Shown piece after piece: positions 23,951-37,744 of a stretch of 64,000 nucleotides of DNA. The notes under the pieces are model-generated. The model searched no databases. It was given only the letters and a program-made list of their open reading frames with translations, and was not told the origin of the DNA. The DNA is from Pyxicephalus adspersus. Taxonomy: Eukaryota; Chordata; Amphibia; Anura; Pyxicephalidae. Each line of letters opens with the position of its first letter. The stretch's first letter is position 1. Made by a program: the position numbers and the translations under genes. Location of the stretch: contig NC_092861.1 of NCBI RefSeq assembly GCF_032062135.1, positions 62,303,027-62,367,026 of the forward strand. The letters are read 5' to 3'.

Positions 23951-26900
23951 GCACAGGCTCATGGAAGTTCATCTAGTTCCACACACAAAAATATATATTC
24001 GCCTATACATTTTAATCGCAAAAGGATTGATTTACTAAATTAGTAATAATGTTCACTTAACAAAGTAAATTATGTGATATTACTTGACCCAATCAAACAT
24101 ATTATTTGTTTGCACAGTGTTGGATTGCCGGAGTCAGCAGAACTTCTCCTCATTCACTAAGCTAAGTGAATTTATTTATTAAATCAATGTTTTAACATAC
24201 TGTAACATTTTAAAGTAAACCCAATTGCTAAACTATCATATATGAAAGTTCACCCAACTGTGAATATAAGCATATGTGCAGAATCACAACATGCAGACAT
24301 TGTCCACCATTGTCCCTGTCAATTAGCTTGTAGAGGATTCACGGCATAGAAATGAAAAAAGTTGGCAATTGCTTACTATTCGTTATATTTTACAGTGCCT
24401 TAAAAAACTATATGTTGTCTACTTAAGATTTCAACTGACTTTACCTAAAACGCAATGGATAACTATAAATATATCCAAGTAAATTTATATCTGCAGACAA
24501 TTTGTTTTATAATGTTTTAAAAAAAATCAAATTCAAACTTTTGTTCTAAAGTTAAAACAAACTGACCTATAGCAAACATGATAACAATGGCAAATTGGAG
24601 ACAGGTTTTGTCTTTAAATACAATTGCTATTGCCTGGAACATTTGAGGACTTATCAGCTAACTTTCCCGCAGCCCTATTTCAAAAAGATAATGTCAGTCT
24701 CATCGCTTTACAATCTTCTCTAAATGCTTTATAACCACTAGTAGTGAATCATTCTAAAACATTGCAATCACAGGGGTCACTTAGTCATCCCTAGTCGCCA
24801 ACAAAAGATAGGCAGTCCGCATTACTTAGAAGTTTTCATTTATAAAAAGCCAAAAGAAGAAAGAAAAAGAAAAAAAAACAAATCTATGAAGTGTGATTTA
24901 TCAAGCTATCCTCGACCACTCTGATACAACTGATTTAATATTATGAACTGCCAAGTGCTTTTTATGTCCTTGTTCATTTTTAATGTTTTTGAGTTTTTGT
25001 TATTCTTTAGCTGTAATGGTCAATTGTTTATCTAAAAATTTAATTTCTAGGCTAATTCCACCAGTGTAAAATATTTTGATAAACTCTTAAGACAATTCAA
25101 ACCCAACTGAAGTCACAGAAATATATAAGTAGTGTGATAGGGATTGGGATTCATCTATTAAACCAGTTTAGGCTGTTCACGTAGTCTAATTATTATTTTG
25201 CAAAGAAAAATTCATTTTACTTAGTTGATGTAGTGAAAATTCACTTTGCAAACAATACTCTCAATACCCCCCCCCCCCCAAAAAAAAAAAAAAATATATA
25301 TATATATGGGACAGGGACAGAGATAAGCATGAAAAAAGTCTATGTAAGAATAGTTCTTTCCCTCAACATTGGGGGGAGGGGGGGCAGTCCCATATTGAAA
25401 GACAGGATATCTTCCCTACATCTGCTCAAAAAAGAGTTTTTTTTGGAAATTCCTGTCCTCAAAAACTTAAATACACTGACACTGTAGAAAAAATAATTTA
25501 TTAAATAAAAAAAAAAAAGATTTTTAAATATGGTTTACCTATGTCCTAAGACATTGACCCATCATCAATTTCATTGTTCAGCAGTTTAAATCTATTGTTA
25601 ACCACAAAGGCCCAATAAATGTCAAAGGTAAACCATACACTCCGGTTGATTAAATTCAGATCCTCTGCACTGAAGTTATAGTCTACAAACTCCTAGGATA
25701 CATATTTGGTAATTGATTCCCTACATTCTTATTGGTCATTGTAACCCACTGACCTAGAACAAAGGCCATGCAGTGCATTATGGTTTTAATGCTGATCAAA
25801 TCCACAAAGCTTCAACAGATCCATTAAACTTTAAATCTGTGGCATTTGATTCAAACCAAATGTAGGACAAACCCAAACCTCATCCTAACAAGGTATACTT
25901 AGCTTGCTTATACCTAGCCCATCCCTTCCTCCAAGCTGTATGACCAGTCCTCTGAAGCCACCTCTCTTTACCCCTCTGTTAGTTGCAGGCACATCTATTA
26001 AACACATCCGACATATAGATGACTCCTAGATACGAAGGTGACTTCCCTGCTTGCTTGTGTGCAGGACGGAGGCTTGATGGGGGGGGGGGTTGCATGACTT
26101 GCAGAAGAAGTCTTTTGCTGCTCTGCAACCTCTTGTAACTCTTTAATGACCACAACAATCTGCAGTTGTTTTTTTTTTGCATATCAAAGCACAGCTTGCT
26201 TCAGAAGTTAATGGATGTCTAGGCTCCATAAAGATTTTTTTTTTTTGCTTTGTTTGTGATTAACTCACAGTGAGGATTTTATATAGTAACTGACACCACA
26301 CTGCCAAATAATATGTTGAGACAAACATCTGTCCTAATTGCAGTTATTAAAATAATGTACCCATTCCGACTTACATACAAATTCAAGAACAAACCTACAG
26401 TCCCTATCTCATATGTAACACGGGGACTACCTTTAATCCTATTCCATTGACTAACCTAGAATCTGCTGTACAGATTCTATCAATGACCTTCATTGTTAAA
26501 GCCATTTGTTTGTAAAGATGTTGCAATGTGAAATTTTGTATTTGTTTGTTAAATAAGACAGTTGCTATGACCTAGATAAGTCACATCACATTTTAGGAGT
26601 CATTCATGCAAAAATCTAAGGTTTCACAAATTTTTCTCAAAGCTGCACATGCATAGGTGAATAGATATTTATGAATAAAGATATGAAGAATGATAAATGT
26701 ATTTATTTTTCAATATACATTTAGCATATTTTATATTCTTTTTCATTGTCAAGTGCTTCAATTACAATAAAATTGGTTGATCAAGTTTATCCATCAGAAC
26801 TTCCTGCACCACACCTGTAACTATTCATAAATTTTGTGTAATCCAATCATTTTGTGTGATAATACCCAGTGATTTTTTACTTGTTAGACACTTCATATTA

Positions 26901-27749
26901 AAGGGTGTCAATGATTTGCCATTTCCTGTCTTCTCACCATGCTGCCCCGATTCTGATAGAGACAACAAATAGCTATCATTTAGGCGATTATGCAGGCATG
27001 CTCCACTGTTGTCACCATCAGGAAACTCATTCTGAGAAATGTCATGCAGCCATTACTGGACTAGATGCATATGCATGTATTTATATACATTCAATGCATA
27101 TATTTAATATCATGTGGGGTTTATAAAATAAAATGGGTATCAATACCGAACTTCAGCCCTACCTTAGGTCTTGAACTGGTAAATTAATACATAAATATTA
27201 ATATACAATATCATATATTATAATAATAATACATAAATACATGTACAGATTCATCCATTATGTACAGGCTAATTTTCTGTATTGGAAAGGATTCCCACAA
27301 TTTGCATTAGAAACTATAGACAGATAGATTCAACCTCATTTCTGGACTGGAAGACATCCAAAATCCTCTAACTATTTAAATTACTAGCCCTAATTTCTTG
27401 GATTGTCCTTTCATGGATGTTCATTTATTGGATTTTAGTTTTTTTATTATAGAGACTTAGCATTACATGCAGTCATATGCAACTGCAGCCTGGCAAGAAT
27501 TGCCCACTCCTCCAAACTGAAATCCACCTATCAAGGCCATTTAGGAAACACCATAAAGGTTTTCCCCAAAACAAATCCAAGATATCAAAAAGATGCCATA
27601 TCCCCAAAAAAACATAGAACAAAACTGGGTACTGAGGTGAATAAATTATGTCCTCCCGGAGCCAGCCCACATGTAAAACTACTATGGGGCACTAAAAGAA
27701 ACAGGGTTGAATGATGTTTTTGGGAAGCTATGTACCTAGATACCAATAA
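23951..27749. other. Unique non-coding DNA with compound homopolymers
   Basis: No gene recognised. Noteworthy simple sequence: C13-A15-TA tract at 25267-25307, G-runs at 25370-25386, a G9-10 run near 26080, T-runs near 26169 and 26238, and an ATAATA-rich patch at 27190-27235. Small open frames look random. Confidence 0.5.
25267..25307. repeat. Compound simple repeat C13-A15-(TA)
   Basis: Thirteen C (25267-25279) run straight into fifteen A (25280-25294) and then TA dinucleotides to 25307. A G6AG8 cluster lies about 90 bp downstream (25370-25386) and could pair with the C run. Confidence 0.9.
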
Positions 27750-27910
27750 GGACTTCACTTTTCAAAAACATAAATATGTGTAAACAAAATACAAAACAGG
27801 TCAGTGCACAACAATTTTGGAGTTTGGTTAAAGGTGGGCCTCCTAAATCAGGTTGTACATTCTCTATGCATTTCACAGTATAGAGCACTGCTTCATCAGG
27901 ACATAGGAGG
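27750..27910 (-). mobile_element. Retroelement-terminal-like repeat with hammerhead-like core
   Basis: On the minus strand the hammerhead-like core is followed about 90 bp later by ATATTTATGTTTTTG (27763-27777), the same order as at 9.1 kb and 20.7-21.3 kb. Outside the core, ACCTCCT just upstream and AGGAGGCC about 30 nt downstream are complementary and could extend stem I distally. Boundaries are approximate. Confidence 0.4.
27861..27902 (-). ncRNA. Hammerhead-ribozyme-like core, best consensus match (copy 4)
   Basis: On the minus strand: CTGATGA (27893-27899) exactly as in canonical hammerheads; extra A (27892); stem II GCAGT-GCTCTAT-ACTGT (27875-27891, one G-U pair); GAAA (27871-27874) exact; minimal stem III A-T-GC-A-T, where the C-G pair of other copies is replaced by T-A; H17 = A; then GAGA, which pairs only partly with upstream GTC. 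All invariant core bases are present. The extra A and weak proximal stem I argue for reduced or no activity. Confidence 0.55.
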
Positions 27911-29998
27911 TCTATAAATGCTTTGTATACATATACATTTCTCATAGTCAATGTACGGATAATACAACATCTAATAAAGTATACTGTATGTCCAAAATAC
28001 TCATAAGAGATAGATAAGCGTATGGCACATCTTATGGGAACAGCTCTCAATTAATACCACAGTACTAAACTGATGTGAAAATATATTACAATTAAATATA
28101 TGAAAACATTTGGTGGAGATTTAAACTTTTTGGCCACCCCAAGCACTTGATCCAGCCTTATTCTAAATTATTAGAAATGATTAAACCAGTTAGGCAAGGG
28201 TGTTACACTAATTTTTTCTATTTTAAAGTAATAATTCTGAGCTTATAATCATGTATTTTCCCATAATTAGTTGCATTGTAAGTACATAGACATCCCATCA
28301 CTTCCATATTTATGTACATTGGGAAGCTATGCACTCATAATCTGCTTGAATTGTAAAGAGAAGCACAGAAACTCAGTGATGACATCAACATTTTAGAGAT
28401 CCATCATCATGTTATTTTTTTTTGTTTTTGTTTTAAATAAATGATCAGATTATACATTAAATATGTCATTTAAAATCATTTAGTCAGCTATTATAGGTTA
28501 TATTCACTGATCTCTTTTGCTTTAGTTTTTATGTCACAAGGATTTTATTCCATGATGATCATGTTCAACCTACTAAGCTCAATTATTATTTTTTACCTCT
28601 ATAGCTTGCATATATCTTAGCACACTGCTTTGCATGCTTTTTAAACCTAACTATTCATGCTGTAATTACATTATTTCTGCCTAGAACATATTAGCTCAGT
28701 GTATGCGGATTTAAATAAACTTTATACTGGGAGCACAAAGGTGACAAAAAAGTTCAGCAAGCGTAGCCTACTTATAATACATTAGCAGAAGCAGATATAT
28801 GTGTGTTAAACATACCCTGAATATCTTCTGTACTGTAATATAGAGGGAGGATGACATATAATACAGCTTTATTATTTTTGTATCGAAATAACTGGACCTA
28901 CTAAAAAGGAAAGAAAAAAAGACATCATTTGCTAATTTTCTGAACACATCAAGATGTTACATTTATTTTCTGTAAAACTGATAATAAATATCAGTTTGTA
29001 GCTACAGGTCAAAGTCCCTCGCCGGCAGCACCCCCTTTTTATTTTTACCCCTCAACTAAATAACGACACCTGCCTGTATGGTGCAAATGGCCTGTCGTCC
29101 TTTTATTACAAGAGATAATAATAAAACATTCTCACATATTGTCATCACATTAACATTATAACATTGCAACTTTGCAATATTTCAACATTACAACCCCATC
29201 TAACTCAGGTTGCAGGTCCTGGAAGGAATTGTATACTTCACCACCATCAACAGGGGATCTGCACCCTCATTGATTTATCAGGCTTCCTGGTGCAATTCCA
29301 CCACCTCTGGAATATTAACAATTACATATAGTATCCCCACATCAATTACCACCCATTTGCCAAATTACACCAATTTTCAACTATGGTCATGTCTTTTATA
29401 ATGGTCCAAAGATTTGTAGTCATATTCTTCTCCTTTGCAAGTTTTAGGGAGTCACTGTTGATTCTGCTAACTGTAACTGTGGTTAATCCATGTAATGAGA
29501 ATATCTACTATATTAATTCCTTTTAACTATCACAGATTTTTATTTATATTATCCATATTTATATACAAACAAGCTGTTCAGCAAATATGACAGTTGGGCT
29601 GGGACAAACCATATAACATAGCCTGGGGTGCTTACGGTGTTTAATCATGTTCCAAAGTAAAAATTGTTGCTGTAACTGCCTAAAGCAGACCTTCCTGAGA
29701 ATACACAAAATCTGTTTTTCTGGTAGCACTCTACTCCTGCAAGGCGTGGCTTAAAAAAATAAAAAACATAATTGGTAATTGGTACCCAAACTTAAACTAT
29801 AAATCCATTTTCCAAAGCTTAACATCATCAAGCCTTTCAGTCTGTGCCAGTAGGCATCTAGTACAATTGGCAGAAGTGCATTCTTGTGGGTCATCAACAA
29901 TGGCCAGGTAAGCTTTTTTTTTGTTTTGTGTGCAAAATGTTTGTACCTGTGGTTGTTTTGGGAGCAGGGGGGCCTGTTTGCCATTGAAAGTCCACAGC
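27911..29998. other. Non-coding DNA, nothing recognised
   Basis: AT-rich sequence. A somewhat GC-richer patch with CpGs lies at 29015-29095 and a CA/AC-rich patch at 29130-29350; neither resolves into a known family. Confidence 0.5.
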
Positions 29999-30287
29999 TT
30001 TAAAGCAGAAGTAAAGTTCCACTTTTAAAAATCGATCATTAGGCACGTTATTCTTGCAGAAAGGGACAAGTGATGTTCCTTCTGCAATAAACCCCCCTAC
30101 CTGTCTGGTGGCTCTAGGTAGCTGTCAAAAGAGCTGAGCTACAAATGAGCAGCTTAAGCTTTAATTGCCCATCAATCCCAGAATTCCCTGCGTGATGAGC
30201 CAATCAAGATGGCTGAAGATGGTCTCCAGGAAGAAGAGAATGAAAAACAGGAATAGATGGGTTTAAGGGTTTAGTCCCACTTTATTC
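29999..30287. mobile_element. MITE with TTTAAAGCAGAAGTAAAG termini
   Basis: Left end TTTAAAGCAGAAGTAAAGTT (30000-30019) and right end, in reverse complement, AATAAAGTGGGACTAAACC (30268-30286) are imperfect inverted repeats around 290 bp. Inside are CTACCTGTCTGGTGGCTCTA, CAAAAGAGCTGAGCT and GCCAATCAAGATGGCTG. It is the most complete member of a family also seen at 18000-18270, 23848-23950, 45237-45345 and 62733-63070, plus an end fragment at 2922-2945. Superfamily not assigned; no coding capacity. Confidence 0.75.
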
Positions 30288-33200
30288 TTAATGTTTATTT
30301 CATGGACATCCACAACTACTTTGTCCACAGAATGACAAATATGCAGAAATAACAGTCACAGAAAATAAAGAACTGCTGACAGTAACAAAATTTAGTAAAC
30401 CCCATGTTAAAGGGGAACCTACTTTCCTGGTTCTTACTGTGGCTGCATCATATATGCCATTTTTATTTGACCAGAGTTCTATTTTAAATCCAAAGTATTG
30501 TACATTTTGGCAGCTGGACAAAATGCAGCAAATACCCATTAATGATTATTTTAGCTATACCGACAAAATGTTGTCTTATTAACACACCATTATTATAGCA
30601 GCAGTAAATCAATGCTTTCTTGGACTGAATTTTCACTTATTGTTATGAAGACTACAAATCTGTAGGCTGTACTGCTAACAGTTTAATCACTGTTACAAAA
30701 CAGGATTGTGAAACAGAACTTTGCCCATTTATCACTGTTCTTAATGGCAATAGAGCCTAGAAAACACAAAAGATATGTTTGGATTTTTATTCTAACTGGC
30801 TGTTACTGGAAAGTCTGTTCAACAATTCCTGCTGATACCTCACAATGCATCCTGCCAGCTACAAGCAATGTCTGCTAGGGCGCTGACCGAAGTCCCAGCT
30901 TGCTGTTTGCTGTTAAGATATGTACTCTCCTTTAATCCTCCATGTCACCGAGTGCGAAAGAAGTTTACAAGAAAGGAAAACACTTACTGGAAGAAAACCA
31001 ACTTAAAGGGGAATTACAAACTAGTGTTACATACAATGAAAAATGTCTACCTACTGCTATAAATCTTTAAATCTACTGCTTATTACCCATATAGGTAGCC
31101 TACCTGCCTGCCCAAAGTAATTTCCCCTAAATTTCTCTACTTTCACAGTAAAATAAGGGTGGGGACAGCCTACTATGTAAGGTTAGGTACATCCCGTTCA
31201 AAGAGAGATGTATTCATTTAATTGTTATATTCTGTTTCTTATCAGTAAAGCTATCACCTAGAAGCCACCTCCTTTGTAACAAATGTGTATCTTCTCCTCT
31301 TTGTATATCAAAGAAAAAATTACTTCCAATTGGGAGGGTTGAAAGTAATCACTCTTAGCAGTCACAATAGTGTGGCAAACCTTTTAAAGCGGAGGGGAAA
31401 TTGTGACTGTAACTCTATTTTAACTATAGCACCTAAAGTCACAAAATACAAAACAATGCACATTTTCTTTTTCTTATTCTGTGGATAGATAGCCTGCATT
31501 CTACACCAACATACTTTCTTTGCTAATTATGCTATATAAAAAAAATTAGTTGTTTTTGTTTTTGAAGTGCATTTTTTCTTTCTATTATGTGAAATACTTT
31601 ATAAGAAGGTGAAAAGCACTGAAGTTCTCAATTAGGCTTTATCCTATATAGAAGCAAACCAATCTATCCGTTGTAGTTAAGTATCTTCAAAAGGCTAACA
31701 TGGAGGTTCTTCTATAATGTCTGGGCAGAGTTCTTGGAGTTCTTTCTGAACATTCTGATGATTCTGAGGATTCTTCTACATGTGAGGGCATGAGATCACC
31801 ATGTGGGATTGGTGGTTGTGTGCAATAAGCCAGAAATTCATTGTTTGCAAGAAAACTATGATACAGCTTGGAGTGGTTATGATAGTGAACACCACATTTA
31901 CCAGCAACATATTTCAATTACACTTGGATTTTAACTTTTCTTTAGTTTCTTGTGTAGATTTCAGTTCCATTCTAAAGCACCTTTAGATGTATAATGAGAA
32001 CTTTTTTTTACATTCAATAAAGTATATAAGTAGCCTGGCATTTCTTGTCCTAATATTTTCTGAATTTCTGACCATAAATGGGAAAATTAATTTAAGTGAC
32101 CAACAAAAGCCAACCGTTCTCAACTGCATACATTTTTCAAGTCATTGCACCAGAAATTATTTAAACTAATGGCATTATAGATGTTAACAATAACAACCTC
32201 TATATTTGTGTAGGACACATTTCCTTGAATAAGGAGCACAAGGGATCTCTAACATTTGTACCAGAGTTTTCACCAACAGATATACTGCAATTTACTGAAT
32301 AGGATACCTATAATAAACATTCTGGATGTAATCTGATTTCACAGCAGCTTACTGATTCATGTCTCTGCATACACAACCAATTTATGCTTCTGGTCCCTGA
32401 GATTAATCATGCATCAATCACAAGGTGAGCAGGATGCATGCACAGAGACTAACAAAGGAATTAAATGCACCTTCTTTTCATAAATCTAACCCTTAGCAAA
32501 CTACTAAGAGTATGCTTATGCAAAATATCCAGTTCTGTACATTACAAAACAAGTCCAGTTGAATGCAACTCAATAGAGCTGGATATACCATGGCCCGCAT
32601 AACCTTAACAGACAAAATTGTAGTGGATTTTGTATAGTGGTAGGAGATTAATTGCTCAGCAACTGTTCACAAATTAGATGTCTTTTCCTATTTTCTTTCC
32701 ATTTCATAATAAAAGGTTAGAATGACTCTAATCTAACAGGAATTATTTAAAATATCCTACAGTAGCACTAAAAAGAGATTTCATTTCAATAACAATTTTT
32801 TTCTAGGAGACATTGGAGGCAATAATCGCTTCTGTGCTTTAGGATCAAGTAGATTTACTATTAAGCACTTTTAAAAAGAACCTGTCAACTTTTATTGCAA
32901 ACTTGTTTTTGAAAGAGTATGTTTTGAGCGATGTCACATTGATCCCTGCTGCAAAAGTTGTTGACCTAGAACAAGCATATGCATACCTGGTCGCCTGACC
33001 GATAAATGGCTTGATGCTTATTGCAATTTAGTGTTTCACACGTAAAGGGAAGAATAAGCAGCAAGAGAGACAGACTGCCCGGCTTTCAGCATGTGCCTTT
33101 GGTCAAACATCAGTGATGTGGCTACCATATTGTTAACCCGGCTGGTTTTCTTCAAGCATGAACAAGCCATTATATGTAACAAATATGGCTGCCCCTTTAC

Positions 33201-36200
33201 TGTAATTGGTAAGTTAGTAATTGAAAGTTAAACTCCAGAAGCATAAGACACACCTTGCATGAATTAACAAATCTTTATTTAAAGCCTGAATTTGACCTGG
33301 AGTTAGTCTTTCTGAATCAAGCTGTGCTGTGTGGCTGGGCTATGTAGATCACAGCTGTATCATATGTATATCTTGTGTGCATTAAAAAGTTATAACAATA
33401 CTTGAACCCAATATTTTAAAATGTTTGTAATGTACGTTCAAGCTTTTTTTAACCATAAATAATAACCATAAATCCTACAATGCTGAAGAATTTTTGATAT
33501 TGTACCACTGATCTATTTTTATTCCTCTCTTACTGTTTAAATTGTACAGCACTTTCAATTCACTTTAAGTTTCAATTGTCAACTTGCAGAGATTTTTCTC
33601 CCTAGCTAGCCTCATCGGACAATTCTTGTCATATTCAGATACAGTAATCATTACCAAGTGTATCTCTCATAATATCATTTGCCTTGTCATGCAAAACAGT
33701 GCAATAATGGATGTTTCATCTGTATCACATTTCAAGTTGATTCATTTTTTATCATTTCAACTCAAGGGAGTGTGGTCTTGTCTGTCACCATCTTCCTTCT
33801 CTGCCTTTATATTCTTCTCTTTGTATAGCAAGGATTTTTTTCTGTCATGTACAGAGATTTAAGTATTCTATAAAATAAAGTACAAATTAAGATATATATC
33901 TCTACAGCCTAAGCAAGCCTGTGGCATAGTGTTTGCAATTGTTATTCCCATAAACCAATCTCAGGGGACTTTCAAATTCACTTTGGGCAGCAGGTATGTC
34001 TTTTCTTACTTATTCAGCTATTCTGTGCATGCATCCTAATTCAGTAAGTTATCAAAGGCAGACCACTTTCTTTTTAACTTTTCCATACTTTACAAGACAC
34101 CTTGATCAGCATTCATGGGGTTTTATTCAGTAAAATCTGATACACAAGCTACTGTAGATCTAATTATGCCTGTCAATTATTCTGAGCATTCAATAACATA
34201 GTGAAAAAATTTAATGGCATATTGACATACAGTACATTGCAGATTTAATACGGATTATAAAAGTCTTTCATATGACCTTAGGTGACAGAAATCTTTTAGA
34301 AAAGAAAATGTTCTACTTTTTTAGTGAGAGATGAAGACCATATGGTGTCTTTCAGTAAGAAACTCAAAAAGTCAAACTAGCAAAAACCACAAAGTGCAAA
34401 CACACACTTAAAGAACAGGAAAAAAAAAGCAAATGCTTCATATACAGCAATAAAATCCAATGATCTATTGTACCAACCAGAAATTTTGGCAAGTTTACCA
34501 TAACCAAAACTCTGAAGAAAAAAATATTGAGAAACTTTGGTATGCACAATTAACTCATGAACCAACATCCCAAGTTTATATAGTAGCAGAAGAAAAAGTG
34601 GATGCCTCCTGGACATTTTTGGCAAACAGCAGGAACCAACACCAGTATTCCTGTTTTTCTAGTCAGAACACCAAACGTATATATTAGAACAGTGAACAAA
34701 ATTATTTTTCAAGATGCAAGCAAAAAAATTGAAACCTTAAACATTGCAATTTTAGTAGTACCTATGGAGAAAATCAATGAATCAAAATTAAGGAATCTTT
34801 CCAACAACCAAGGTCTGATCATAAAGTGAGAAAAAAAGGATGGAAACAGCCATTCGGCCCAGAATACTGAATCAAAAGGAACCTCGGAGACAACTGATAC
34901 ACCATACAGATCAAATAATGTGATGGAAAGGTAAGGCATGGGAAGAAGAAAAGAACATGGAGCATAAATAAACTACCATGCACCTTAACTGACTTACATC
35001 TTACAGAAAAACATTTAAATAATATTGAAAAAAATTACCATCTTTTCTAAAAAATTCTACACATTTATTATTTATAGAAGATCAAATCGAATTTTCCTGA
35101 GAATTTTGTAGAAGCAATAGGATGATATTATATAAGCATACCGCACCTATAATGCACAAGAGGAAAAACATTTTTTTCATTTGTTTAAAAACATAATTTA
35201 TTTTAATTAATTTAATTTATTCTCCAACATTTGGTATTTTTGTTAACACACAGCTTCTACTGGTTTTCATGATTCTTTTTACACATTTTGTATATACTGT
35301 AATGGGTATGTGTTAATAATAAAACAACATTTGGAATTACTAGAAGCCATTTGACAAAATGGGAATCTTATTTTATGTAGCATCCATTTGGAATGGGCAA
35401 AAATCTGAGCAACACTTCTCCACAAGTAAGTCAACTCCCTTGTGTGTATCTCTTCATTGTGTTTAACTATTTTCCCGGAGTACAGTTTTGAATGCAATAG
35501 CAGGTTGCTTACTAATGGAATCAAATGAGAACCCTTCCACCCTTGGCTTTACAATTCCAATCTAGTAATTCTACAAGCTTCATTTTCAAACGAAAATTCT
35601 AGTTGGTTTATTCCAAAATAAAATTTTGGAAATACTAGGTTCACCAAATACATTTAGCCATATGTTTTATATCTGTGCATGCTCAGGGAAATCTACCTAT
35701 ACAATTTGTTACTTTTGCCTTAAAAAAAATACTTTTTCAGCTTTAGCATACAAAGTTGCAGGGAATCCATTTAGCTGTATAGCTTAGTGATTGCTTATGA
35801 GCTATAGAACCTGAGGCTTTATTTATTTAGGTTTATTTATTGTACATAACAAGAAAAAATACTATGTGTTGTAGTCTGCTATAGCAAACACTGAATTCAC
35901 ACAATGGTAGTTATAAAAATAAGCAATTTAAATTATTTAAATTGTATCACAATTGGAAAACATAAAAAGAATAGACATAAATGTCTTTATGTTCTGCTAC
36001 AAATATGTAGGAATACAGGAATAAATGGTAAACAATAGGTAACAATTCTAGAGTCAGCAGTAAAATATCAGTAAAAACAAGGAACTTGGGGAATAAATCT
36101 GGCATATCCTCCAGGCTTAAAGAAAAGTCTACCTTGTTGTAAGCTAATTTATTACATCTATGTAGCTTGCAAGAAAATTACTGTAGCCACTACAATATTA

Positions 36201-37744
36201 TAAATCATGTGTTTAAATAGAAACAAATATACTCACGGTGTCATGAATGCCTTTTATTGTACATAAAGCTGCATTTTATTGCCAGATAACAAGCCTGAAA
36301 CCAGGACAATAGCTGTAAATGCACTCAATTTGGAGTCTTGTCATGTGCTTTGTCACAATATCCTCTCTTACCCATCCACATACTTGATTGAAAAGACAAA
36401 TTTATAATATTCACTATATATCTTTTGACTGTTGCAGAAAGTGTGCAGACTAAGCACTATTCTGGCATTATTATAACAATTTGGCCTTGGGAAACTCAAA
36501 CACAAATCAGAAGGCATGGGTTTGCAAGTTACAGGGATTGAACAATTACTTTGAGAGCCTTTATTGAACCCCAAAGGTACTTAGCAAATCCCCTAAATAT
36601 CAGGGAGAGTATGTGCTAAGGGCTTAGTGAGCAAATTGTCCTTTGCTACAATGTTAAGCTTTGTGGATCCTACATTTCCATAGCCTAATCCACTAATGGT
36701 GATAGGCAGTCACAATCGCTTTGTAACGGGGATGCTGACTTTTTCAAAGGATTAGCAAACTGTTAAGATTGCTTTAAAGCTATGCAGTCTTTTACTGAAC
36801 AAAATGATGGCATTATCATTCTACCCTATAATCATTCTGTTTTTCTCAAGTTCATAGATTCATAGGGTTGGGTAATTGTATTATATGACACATTGTGCAC
36901 AGCTCAGAACTAAATAAATGTTTCTCAAATGTGGCCTTTAGTATAATTTAGAGTTAAGTTTTCTAGGTCTGTTTATAGAATGGTAAAAGTCCAGTGCATA
37001 CCTTTTAGGGCTCATGTATATGGACCTTTCTGATCTATGTAATGACGAAATCAACAAACTTTTTCTTTTTTTCAGACAGCAGTTGGTTGTATAAATGCAT
37101 AAAGTACATTCTGTACCTGTTTTAAATAGAATGTTACAAAAAGGCATTTAAAGTGTATTTAAGTGGAGTACACACATTGCAAAAGCAATTTAGGCATATC
37201 TTTATTTAAACAGAGGCTATATGAATGTTTCACTTTACTAAAACCCATATACTTTGATTTTCAGAAAGATGCTTTTTCCAGAGTCTGTTTTAAATGTATG
37301 TGGAGGGAAGACTTTAACATTACTTAATTTGGACAAAAGTTGTTCTACCTGGTTGGTTTGAAAGTATGAATTCCATTGGTACTTATAGATTTACATATCA
37401 TGTACATAGCTAGTCCAGGATGTCTAGTCCAGATTGGTTGAGCCTTTTTATACCTGGCATAGGTATAGTAGAAAGATGCAGTAAAGCTCAGTACAAAAAT
37501 ACCAATTTCCGAATTCAGTCAAATTTCTTAACCAATCTGACCAGATGTGCTCTGTATAGGAATTTACTGTTCAGAGCACCTCTAGTACCACTCCAGGCTG
37601 TATTATAAATCCATCTCAGGCTGTAACTGCCAAAGCTACGTAAGTCATCTGTCCTCATCCAACCATTACAAGATGAAAGAGCATGCAACATTGGGTTTCA
37701 CAATGTTTGTTGAGATATCACCAATCTTGGTGGACCTTAATAGA
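30288..37744. other. Long repeat-poor non-coding stretch
   Basis: About 7.4 kb in which I recognise no transposon family, RNA gene or exon. Overlapping frames on both strands at 34364-34939 reflect a stop-poor patch rather than a gene. A T/A-rich segment lies at 35160-35230. The interval 32930-33240 has balanced composition and might hold a conserved element. Low repeat density relative to the flanks could mean older or constrained sequence. Confidence 0.5.

Noticed and set aside
34364..34939. Cluster of overlapping open frames on both strands, including two consecutive plus-strand frames that could be joined by a frameshift
   Set aside because: No family motif, frames exist on both strands, and composition equals the neighbours; a stop-poor AT-rich patch explains it.
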